Assembly: GCA_945919165.1 (NCBI GenBank) | Contig: CAMEIZ010000094.1 | Location: 1 to 7,304 of the forward strand | DNA length: 7,304 bases | Source of the DNA: an uncultured Traorella sp. | Lineage (GTDB): Bacteria; Bacillota_I; Bacilli_A; Erysipelotrichales; Erysipelotrichaceae | Direction of reading: 5' to 3' | Shown: piece by piece, positions 1 through 5,394 of the stretch | How positions within the stretch are numbered: position 1 is the stretch's first letter | Layout: every line of letters begins with the position of its first letter | The notes under the pieces: model-generated | Told to the model about the DNA's origin: nothing | Database searches by the model: none | The model's input: only the letters and a program-made list of their open reading frames with translations | Position numbers and translations under genes: made by a program

Positions 1-25
1 AGATCAGAAACGAGGAAAAAGTCTC

Positions 26-607
26 ATGGTGGAAGATATCATCAAAGCAGTAAATCATGCTTATGTATATGTCAGTCATCAACCGTTTGAAATGATGTTA
101 GAAAATTGTAAGGAAAAGCTTTTAACCTGTTCACAACATCAAGGGGGCAGTTTTAAAGCTTTTTTTGATTGTGTGATTGCAAGTGAAGATCAGTTATGTA
201 AACTTTTAGATGTTTGTGAAAAAGCACAAACTATTTTTTTAGGATTTTATGAGAAAGAAGAAAACAAACTGATTCATGTCTACAAAAAGAAAATCTATCC
301 CGGAGAAAGCTTAGTATTTGAAGATGATATGATGATCGTGCAGGATATCCCTTATGACTGTTATCTTGAATGTTATGGAAATCTGATTGTTGTCGGTCAT
401 GTATCAGGCTGTATTGATTTTCGATATGAGTCTTGTCGTTTTGCTGCCAGTTCGCTTTATGAAGCCAGAATTCGTATCTTTGATACTGATTTTCAAAAAA
501 TGACAAGTTTTTCCTCATCTACCCTCTATTATGAAAATGGAACAATTAAGAGGGAGGTTTGCGTATGGGATGCTGTATTGGAATCACGTCCGGCAAAGGA
601 GGGGTAG
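26..607 (+). CDS. minC: Septum site-determining protein MinC (divergent)
   Basis: MinC inhibits FtsZ polymerisation away from midcell and is carried to the membrane by MinD. The 193-residue product is slightly shorter than typical MinC (about 220-230). The C-terminal beta-helix domain is recognisable at residues 90-150: YPGESL stands where RSGQ is usual, followed by DDMMIVQDI, then GNLIVVGHVSG (the family's GNIxVxGxLxG) and an ARIRI strand matching the family's QLRI. The N-terminal domain (1-75) is poorly conserved. The family's HAG turn after the GxLxG motif is not visible. The protein is Cys-rich (10 of 193). ATG 26 has GAGG at 12-15; the frame stays open to the window edge, so a start further upstream is not excluded. 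The last 13 or so residues are encoded in the overlap with minD. The assignment rests on the C-domain pattern and on minD following directly. Confidence 0.82.
   Translation: MVEDIIKAVNHAYVYVSHQPFEMMLENCKEKLLTCSQHQGGSFKAFFDCVIASEDQLCKLLDVCEKAQTIFLGFYEKEENKLIHVYKKKIYPGESLVFEDDMMIVQDIPYDCYLECYGNLIVVGHVSGCIDFRYESCRFAASSLYEARIRIFDTDFQKMTSFSSSTLYYENGTIKREVCVWDAVLESRPAKEG
551..557 (+). promoter_or_regulatory. Ribosome binding site of minD, inside minC
   Basis: AGGGAGG lies 7 bases before ATG 565, an ideal distance. The in-frame TTG at 559 would be only 1 base from it. This fixes the minD start at 565. The site lies inside the coding region of minC, so minD translation is probably coupled to that of minC. 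Confidence 0.85.
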
Positions 608-1341
608 GCAAAAGCAGTATCTGTATTGGTTTGGGAATTGTGCTGGCCAAAAGCGGTTATCGCGTATGTTTATTGGATATGGATCTGGGACTTAAGAATC
701 TGGATGTGATGCTTGGATTAGAAAATCGTGTATTTTATGATGTGTTAGATATATATGAAGGAAAGTGTTCACTGAATCAAGCGCTTGTTCAGGCAAAACA
801 TACTGAGAATTTGATGCTGTTAGCAGCTTGTAAAAGCATTCATGTACATAAAATGAATCAGAATATGCTTAAAGATGTCATCGAAGAACTTCAGCAGAAA
901 TTTGATTATATTCTTTTGGATGCTCCGGCAGGGATTGAATCCGGATTTGCCTATACATTGGATTTAGCTGACCGGTTTATCGTAGTTACCACACTGGATA
1001 TGACGGCATTACAGGATGCAGATCGAATTATTGGTATTCTGATGCGAGAAAGCTCAAAAAAGATTCAGTGTGTGATTAATCGGATGAGCCCCAAATACAT
1101 TGATAAAGGAATCAGCATTCAGATGAATCAGGCACTTGATACACTTTGTATTGAATGTATTGGCATCGTTTATGAGGACGAGACAATCATTAAAGGATAT
1201 AATCATGGTCAGCCGATCGTATATAATAAAAATTCAAAAGCATGGCATTGTTTTGAAAGTATTAAAAAGGCTTTTCTGGGTGAAGAACTAGCAATCCCAA
1301 AATATTCAAAATCACTTCTAAAACGAATCTTTTCTTCATAG
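565..1341 (+). CDS. minD: Septum site-determining ATPase MinD
   Basis: MinD is a membrane-associated ATPase of the deviant-Walker-A (ParA/MinD) class that recruits MinC. The 258-residue product has SGKGGVGKSS at 9-18 with the signature Lys11 and Lys16, the same numbers as in E. coli MinD. Switch I follows as DMDLGLKNLD at 38-47, and Walker B/switch II as LLDAPAGIESG with Asp119. The C-terminus KSLLKRIFSS is an amphipathic, basic membrane-targeting helix very like that of E. coli MinD. ATG 565 is chosen over TTG 559 because of ribosome-binding-site spacing and because it gives the usual MinD N-terminus. The gene overlaps minC by 43 bases in another frame. No minE follows, so positioning by a DivIVA/MinJ-like system encoded elsewhere is possible (inference). 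The product has 10 cysteines, including CC at 3-4. Confidence 0.95.
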   Translation: MGCCIGITSGKGGVGKSSICIGLGIVLAKSGYRVCLLDMDLGLKNLDVMLGLENRVFYDVLDIYEGKCSLNQALVQAKHTENLMLLAACKSIHVHKMNQNMLKDVIEELQQKFDYILLDAPAGIESGFAYTLDLADRFIVVTTLDMTALQDADRIIGILMRESSKKIQCVINRMSPKYIDKGISIQMNQALDTLCIECIGIVYEDETIIKGYNHGQPIVYNKNSKAWHCFESIKKAFLGEELAIPKYSKSLLKRIFSS

Positions 1342-1349
1342 AATTTACT

Positions 1350-1808
1350 ATGAAAAAGAAAACGAAAGCACCCTTTGTCAATTTTGTCATCTTTCTGATG
1401 TTTTGTACCTGTATTTATCTGGGAATGAAAATCAATGAAAAAAAGCAGTGGGTTCAGCTGCCTGTGCTTTCAGCTTGGTTTCCTTATGAAAACTGGTTTA
1501 AAGAATCAACTATGCCTGTTGACAATAAAATTGAATATCATTTATTAAGTGGAAATTTTTATACGAATGGATCCAATCAGGCGGTTTCTGTCAGTGATGG
1601 CATTGTTTTAGATGTAAGTGAGGATCAAGTAATTATATTGAATGATAATGCCATTGAAACAACCTATGGAAGTTTAAGTGAGATTCTTGTGAAAGTAGAT
1701 GAAAGAATTCTAAAAGGACAAGGTATTGCGGCTTATAAAGATTCACTTTCATTAGTTTTTAAGAAAAATGGAACTGTTATTTCATATGAGGATGCTTTAC
1801 AACAGTGA
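1350..1808 (+). CDS. spoIVFA: SpoIVFA-like membrane protein with degenerate M23 (LytM-like) domain
   Basis: In B. subtilis SpoIVFA anchors and regulates the SpoIVFB protease in the outer forespore membrane. This 152-residue protein has a basic N-terminus (MKKKTK), one membrane segment at about residues 8-26, and an extracytoplasmic C-terminal part (78-150) with the strand pattern of an M23/LytM fold: VSDGIVLDV, ETTYGSLSEI, VDERILKGQGIA, LSLVFKKNGTVI. Active M23 enzymes have HxH near the YGHL position; here it reads YGSL and no such His is present, so the domain should be catalytically dead, as in SpoIVFA. It is shorter than B. subtilis SpoIVFA (about 264). It starts 8 bases after minD with no clear ribosome binding site, which suggests translational coupling. 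It overlaps the protease gene by 4 bases (GTGA). The name rests on position between minD and the M50 gene plus the fold; a generic M23-like label is the safer alternative. Confidence 0.72.
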   Translation: MKKKTKAPFVNFVIFLMFCTCIYLGMKINEKKQWVQLPVLSAWFPYENWFKESTMPVDNKIEYHLLSGNFYTNGSNQAVSVSDGIVLDVSEDQVIILNDNAIETTYGSLSEILVKVDERILKGQGIAAYKDSLSLVFKKNGTVISYEDALQQ

Positions 1809-2437
1809 AATTTCAATTTTCTCTGATATGGATCTTTTTTCTGATTCTTGCATTTTATTCAAATGCATTAAAAACATTTCTAATTCTTTTTCTGATGCTT
1901 CTTATTCATGAATCTTTCCATGTATTAACGGCTCTTTTTCTTCATTATCAAGTGGATGAAATCAAAGTAATTCCCTTTGGTTTTCATGCTCGCATTCGTC
2001 ATTTGGATCATGGATTTTTTTATGAAAAAATATTGATATTGACAGCTGGTTTAACAGCACATCTGCTGTTTCCAATTTTGATTTATTTATGTTATCGACA
2101 AAATATCATTTCTTTTGCTTATATGGATTATCTGATGAAAATGAATCAGGCAATCCTTTTTTTCAATCTGCTTCCGATATATCCCCTGGATGGGGGCAGA
2201 ATCTTATTAAGCATAATTCATCTGTTTTTTAATTATGCTTTGTCAAAAAAGATAATTTTTTTTATTTCTATTATCATGATTGGCATTCTTTTTCAAAAAA
2301 GTCCTATAAATTTAAAAATTATGCTGTTTTTTCTTTTGGGAATGTTACTAAAAGAGATCAAAGATAATGACTTGGATTTAGTAGAATATCATTACCAGCA
2401 AAGAAAACATTTTAAAGTGAGAAAAAATCATGTATAA
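1805..2437 (+). CDS. spoIVFB: SpoIVFB-like M50 intramembrane metalloprotease, no CBS domain
   Basis: This is a zinc-dependent site-2-type protease. The B. subtilis homologue cleaves pro-sigma-K during sporulation. The 210-residue product is highly hydrophobic with about six membrane segments. It has HESFH at 35-39 (zinc ligands His35 and His39, catalytic Glu36) and NLLPIYPLDGGR at 121-132 with the third ligand Asp129. The 94-residue spacing from His35 to Asp129 equals that of B. subtilis SpoIVFB (His43 to Asp137, from memory). After the last membrane segment only about 25 residues remain, so the CBS domain of the 288-residue B. subtilis protein is absent. The start is GTG at 1805, overlapping the stop of the SpoIVFA-like gene as GTGA, with a distant GAGG at 1788-1791. 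Position after minCD and the SpoIVFA-like gene supports SpoIVFB over other M50 proteases. If the host does not sporulate, the substrate is unknown. Confidence 0.83.
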   Translation: MKFQFSLIWIFFLILAFYSNALKTFLILFLMLLIHESFHVLTALFLHYQVDEIKVIPFGFHARIRHLDHGFFYEKILILTAGLTAHLLFPILIYLCYRQNIISFAYMDYLMKMNQAILFFNLLPIYPLDGGRILLSIIHLFFNYALSKKIIFFISIIMIGILFQKSPINLKIMLFFLLGMLLKEIKDNDLDLVEYHYQQRKHFKVRKNHV

Positions 2438-2444
2438 TAAATAC

Positions 2445-2450
2445 GGTGAT
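2445..2450 (+). promoter_or_regulatory. Probable ribosome binding site deciding the lipoprotein start
   Basis: GGTGAT matches the 3' part of the extended anti-SD complement (AAGGAGGTGATC) and ends 4 bases before ATG 2455, the distance expected for that register. GTG 2446 and ATG 2449 overlap this site, so they are unlikely starts. No GGAGG core is present, so the site is moderate in strength. Confidence 0.5.
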
Positions 2451-2454
2451 GAAC

Positions 2455-3411
2455 ATGAAACGTATTTTAAAGTTGCTGTGTATCTGCATATGTGTCAGCA
2501 TGATGAGCGGATGCCGCGTAAAAATCGCAAAGGTATGCGGAACTAATTATCCGGTAGTCTATTTAATTAATCGAATTGGAGGAAGTTATGTAGAATCCTG
2601 TAATCTTTCTGCCAATGAATTAATTCAAATAGCAGGTGTCAGTGATACTTTTGAAAAAGATTTGGAGGAAGCGGATGTTGTCTTTACGATATCCTCTTTA
2701 GAACCATATGCAGCTATTTACAGTGAAGAATTTGCTAGATCAGCCTCTAAAACAATTGATTTGGCTCATTCCAGTGCAATTTATAAATTCAAGCGTTATA
2801 TAACTACCAGTGTTGATAACAATAAGGTCGTTGTGGAAACGGATTATTATGAAGGTGACGCTTTTTCTAAAATTGATACATATGAAAAAGATGTTGTACT
2901 TTGGATGGATCCTATTTCTATGATGAGTATGGCTAAAACCATTACTCAGACGCTGTCAAATCTATATCCTGAAAATGCAAGAGATTTTGAAAAAAGATAC
3001 AATGAGCTGGAAATAGAACTGGCAACCTTAGATGCAGAATTTCAAAATGTGATGACATCCAACAGTGATATAGCTTTTGTCAGTATAACACCTAGTTTTG
3101 GAAATTGGCAAAAATCCTATGGCTTTCGGGTTTATCCGGTTATTCTTTCAAAATATGGAGCTTTGCCAAGCGATGAACAGCTGGAAATAATCTGTTCCAA
3201 AATAGTCAGAGATGGAGTGAAATATATTGCTCATGAAGAAAATCTGTCTGAAGAAATGGAAGCTTTATATAAAAAAGTCAAAGAAAAGTGTAATCTCAGT
3301 GAAATTTCTTTGAATAATATTTCTTCACAGAATAGTGAAGATAAAAAGAATAATCTTGACTATATGTCGTTAATGTACGAAAATCTTGCACAGATTGAGG
3401 CTATACGATAA
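2455..3411 (+). CDS. ZnuA/PsaA-like lipoprotein lacking the usual metal ligands
   Basis: This is a predicted 318-residue lipoprotein. A short signal peptide (MKRILKLL, then a hydrophobic stretch) ends in MMSGC, so Cys20 should be lipidated. The mature part follows the order of cluster A-I (ZnuA/PsaA) metal-binding proteins: a first lobe with TNYPVVYLINRIGG (30-43) and LEEADVVF (70-77), then LWMDPISMMSMAKTI (149-163), a long linking helix (about 170-200), a second lobe with FVSITPSFGNWQKSYGF (208-224), and DYMSLMYENL near the C-terminus. At positions where the family carries ligand histidines, DPHVWLDP reads DVVLWMDP (146-153) and HDAFGY reads TPSFGN (212-217). The first-lobe dPHxYE motif is missing, and the final Asp position appears to be Asn. 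No permease or ATPase gene is adjacent. It probably does not bind zinc or manganese in the classical way; function unknown. ATG 2455 is preferred over GTG 2446 and ATG 2449 on ribosome-binding-site register and signal-peptide form. Confidence 0.75.
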   Translation: MKRILKLLCICICVSMMSGCRVKIAKVCGTNYPVVYLINRIGGSYVESCNLSANELIQIAGVSDTFEKDLEEADVVFTISSLEPYAAIYSEEFARSASKTIDLAHSSAIYKFKRYITTSVDNNKVVVETDYYEGDAFSKIDTYEKDVVLWMDPISMMSMAKTITQTLSNLYPENARDFEKRYNELEIELATLDAEFQNVMTSNSDIAFVSITPSFGNWQKSYGFRVYPVILSKYGALPSDEQLEIICSKIVRDGVKYIAHEENLSEEMEALYKKVKEKCNLSEISLNNISSQNSEDKKNNLDYMSLMYENLAQIEAIR

Positions 3412-4964
3412 TGCTTCGAGTCAATGAATGTCACTTGAAAATTGGTGAAAAGAAAGAACATTTACAAAGTGTCATTGCCAAAAAGCTGAAAACGAAGAAT
3501 TCATTTGATTATCATATTGTAAAAGAGAGTATTGATGCTCGAAAAAATATGAGAATGAGTTATTGCGTTGACGTTTTAATTGAAAATGAAGAAAAGTATT
3601 TGCATCTTAAAGATGTTATGAAATCATCTTCAAAACCTTATGAGATGCCAAAATACAAGAGCTTTTCAAACCGGCCGATTATTATCGGAATGGGCCCCAG
3701 TTCATTGTTTTGTGCTTTGCTGTTAGCTAAGTGTCATGCTCGACCCATCATTTTTGAAAGAGGAAGCTGCGTAGAGAAACGAATGAAAGATGTAGAACTG
3801 TTCTTTAAAGAAGGTAAACTTAATCCTTCAAGTAATGTTCAGTTTGGTGAAGGAGGAGCTGGAACTTTTTCGGATGGGAAACTGACCAGTCGCAGCAAAG
3901 ATCCAAGAAGCTATCATGTTTTGGAGGAATTTGTTCATTATGGTGCAGATCCTGCCATTCTTTATGAAGCTTATCCTCATATTGGAACGGATGTTTTGGT
4001 TGATATACTAAAACGAATGCGTGAAGAAATCTTAAATCTGGGCGGTGAAATTTATTTCGATCATCAACTCGAAGATCTGTATATTGAAAACCAAACGATT
4101 ACTCAGATAAAAGTGAATGGCAAATGGATGAAATGTTCAGATTTACTGATTGGCTGCGGTCATTCTGCCAGAGATACTTTCAGAATGCTGCATCAGCATC
4201 ATGTTGCAATGGAAGCCAAGAATTTTGCTGTTGGTGTCCGGATAGAGCATCCTCAGCAATTTGTTGATCAGACACAATATAAAGAGTATGCTGACAAATT
4301 ACCTCATGCAAGCTATCGTTTAACGCACACGACAGCTTCTCAACGAGGTGTTTATACGTTCTGTATGTGTCCTGGTGGAGAAGTGATTATGGCGGCAAGT
4401 GGACTGGGTCAGGTTGTGACAAATGGGATGAGTTATCATGCAAGAGATAAGCAAAATGCCAACAGTGCTTTACTGGTGCAGGTATATAAGGAAGATCTGA
4501 GAGATGATCTTTTTGCCGGAGTTGAGTTTCAGGAAAAGCTTGAAAAGAAAGCCTTTGAAATGGGAGGAAGTAATTATCAGGCACCTTCTCAATTAGCCAG
4601 TGATTATTTGAAAAATCAAAAAAGCTTTGAATTGAGAAGTGTTCAGCCTTCCTATCCATTGGGTGTGCGTTTAACAGATCTGAATGAATTATTTGATGAT
4701 TTTATTAATGAAGCACTTCATGAAGGACTGCTTGCTTTTGATCAAAAAATGCCGGGATTTATTGGTGATGCTGTTTTAACAGGAGTGGAATCAAGAAGCA
4801 CCTCACCGCTTAGAATTCTAAGAAATGAATCGCTGACAAGCATCAATGTACACAATCTCTATCCGATGGGAGAAGGGGCCGGATATGCAGGAGGAATTGT
4901 ATCAGCAGCTATTGACGGATTGAAATGTGCCGAAATGTGGATGAAGAAAAGAGGGAGTTTATGA
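3411..4964 (+). CDS. FAD-dependent oxidoreductase, COG2509 type
   Basis: This 517-residue flavoprotein resembles the uncharacterised FAD-dependent dehydrogenases of COG2509. An N-terminal accessory domain (1-80, with KESIDARKN at 38-46) precedes the Rossmann fold. The dinucleotide motif is IIIGMGPSS (90-98), so the third Gly of GxGxxG is Ser98. FERG at 115-118 ends the second strand, with an acidic residue for the ribose. FGEGGAGTFSDGKL (145-158) is a hallmark of this family. A second motif, LLIGCGHSARDTF (245-257), suggests the mid-protein strand. The C-terminal MGEGAGYAGGIVSAA (486-500) closes the FAD site. Substrate and physiological role are not known for the family as far as I can recall. 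The gene starts in TAATG, sharing one base with the lipoprotein stop, with GAGG at 3397-3400 ten bases before it. It ends by overlapping mscL by 4 bases, so it belongs to the same operon. Confidence 0.88.
   Translation: MLRVNECHLKIGEKKEHLQSVIAKKLKTKNSFDYHIVKESIDARKNMRMSYCVDVLIENEEKYLHLKDVMKSSSKPYEMPKYKSFSNRPIIIGMGPSSLFCALLLAKCHARPIIFERGSCVEKRMKDVELFFKEGKLNPSSNVQFGEGGAGTFSDGKLTSRSKDPRSYHVLEEFVHYGADPAILYEAYPHIGTDVLVDILKRMREEILNLGGEIYFDHQLEDLYIENQTITQIKVNGKWMKCSDLLIGCGHSARDTFRMLHQHHVAMEAKNFAVGVRIEHPQQFVDQTQYKEYADKLPHASYRLTHTTASQRGVYTFCMCPGGEVIMAASGLGQVVTNGMSYHARDKQNANSALLVQVYKEDLRDDLFAGVEFQEKLEKKAFEMGGSNYQAPSQLASDYLKNQKSFELRSVQPSYPLGVRLTDLNELFDDFINEALHEGLLAFDQKMPGFIGDAVLTGVESRSTSPLRILRNESLTSINVHNLYPMGEGAGYAGGIVSAAIDGLKCAEMWMKKRGSL
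4951..4955 (+). promoter_or_regulatory. Ribosome binding site of mscL, inside the flavoprotein gene
   Basis: GAGGG lies 5 bases before ATG 4961, within the final codons of the flavoprotein gene. It selects ATG 4961 over the in-frame ATG at 4925, which has no such site and would add 12 residues unlike any MscL N-terminus. Confidence 0.8.
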
Positions 4965-5353
4965 AAAAAATTTTGAATGAATTTAAAGAATTTGCGTTAA
5001 AAGGAAGTATGTTTGATATGGCAATTGGTGTTATTATGGGCGGTGCTGTATCAAAAGTTGTCGGATCAATGGTTAATGATTTAATTACACCGCTGATCAG
5101 TTTAATTGCCGGAAATCAGGCTTCTCTAGCTGAAAAAGCATGGATTGTTGGAGAAGTTTCTATTAAATACGGATCTTTTATCAGTGTTGTAATCGATTTT
5201 CTCATTACAGCCTTAGTGATCTTTTTGATGGTGAAACTATTGAATTCATTTAGAAAGAAAAAAGAGGAACAAAAGCCTGCTGCAACGCCAGAACCAAATA
5301 AAACAGAAATTCTTCTTCAGGAAATCCTTGAAGAATTAAGAAAAAATAAATAA
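4961..5353 (+). CDS. mscL: Large-conductance mechanosensitive channel MscL
   Basis: MscL forms a homopentameric membrane channel that opens under high membrane tension to release solutes on osmotic downshock. The 130-residue product has normal length (E. coli 136). The amphipathic N-terminus MKKILNEFKEFALKGS leads into TM1 at about 17-50 with FDMAIGVIMGGAVSKVVGSM, the Gly/Ala-rich pore-lining pattern, and NDLITPLISL. A short periplasmic loop (51-70) with no insertions is followed by TM2 (about 71-94), a basic cluster FRKKKEEQ, a Pro-rich linker, and the C-terminal helix EILLQEILEELRKNK that bundles in the pentamer. The start overlaps the flavoprotein stop as ATGA, with GAGGG just upstream. 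It is the last gene before an intrinsic terminator. Confidence 0.97.
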   Translation: MKKILNEFKEFALKGSMFDMAIGVIMGGAVSKVVGSMVNDLITPLISLIAGNQASLAEKAWIVGEVSIKYGSFISVVIDFLITALVIFLMVKLLNSFRKKKEEQKPAATPEPNKTEILLQEILEELRKNK

Positions 5354-5356
5354 ATG

Positions 5357-5394
5357 AAAATCTCCCCACATAAACTGTAGGGGAGGTTTTTTTT
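5357..5394 (+). terminator. Intrinsic terminator after mscL
   Basis: The left arm AAAATCTCCCC (5357-5367) pairs with GGGGAGGTTTT (5380-5390), with one U-G wobble. The hairpin can extend by ACA/TGT (5368-5370 with 5376-5378, A5379 bulged) around a TAAAC loop. Eight consecutive Ts (5387-5394) follow the GC core. It begins a few bases after the mscL stop and should end the upstream operon. The run of Ts ends directly at the ATG of the next gene. Confidence 0.9.
5380..5386 (+). promoter_or_regulatory. Ribosome binding site of the deacetylase gene, inside the terminator stem
   Basis: GGGGAGG is a near-perfect Shine-Dalgarno sequence 8 bases before ATG 5395. The same bases form the right arm of the mscL terminator hairpin. 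In any transcript that starts upstream of about 5361 the site would be base-paired; a transcript starting in the left arm or loop would leave it free. Confidence 0.8.

Noticed and set aside
3..53. A 16-codon open stretch in frame 3 ending in TAA at 51-53, possibly the end of an upstream gene overlapping minC by 28 bases.
   Set aside because: Too short to identify. By synteny it could be an mreD or PBP gene, but the residues show no recognisable signature and the minC frame is also open to the edge.
231..518. 95-codon open frame on the - strand within minC.
   Set aside because: It lies wholly antisense to a recognisable MinC domain, has no ribosome binding site in a plausible place and resembles no known protein.
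559..564. TTG at 559 as the minD start.
   Set aside because: Only 1 base from the ribosome binding site, while ATG 565 has ideal spacing and gives the standard MinD N-terminus.
2053..2070. Perfect 7-bp inverted repeat (AACAGCA/TGCTGTT) with a CATC loop inside the M50 protease gene.
   Set aside because: No T-run follows and it lies in well-supported coding sequence. One such repeat is expected by chance in 7 kb.
3356..3384. TTGACT and GAAAAT separated by 17 bases, a possible promoter before the flavoprotein gene.
   Set aside because: The -10 matches only 4 of 6 positions and lacks the first T. The site is inside coding sequence, and the 1-base overlap of the flanking genes argues for co-transcription.
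4387..4659. 90-codon open frame on the - strand within the flavoprotein gene.
   Set aside because: It is antisense to a conserved coding region, with His/Pro/Gln-rich shadow composition and no supporting signals.
4925..4960. ATG at 4925 as an extended mscL start.
   Set aside because: It lacks a ribosome binding site and the added residues are the flavoprotein tail in another frame. ATG 4961 gives a normal MscL.
5328..5356. TTGAAG with TAAATG 17 bases downstream, a possible promoter for the deacetylase gene.
   Set aside because: The -10 matches only 3 of 6 positions. It is mentioned as a hypothesis in the hairpin finding but not supported as a feature.
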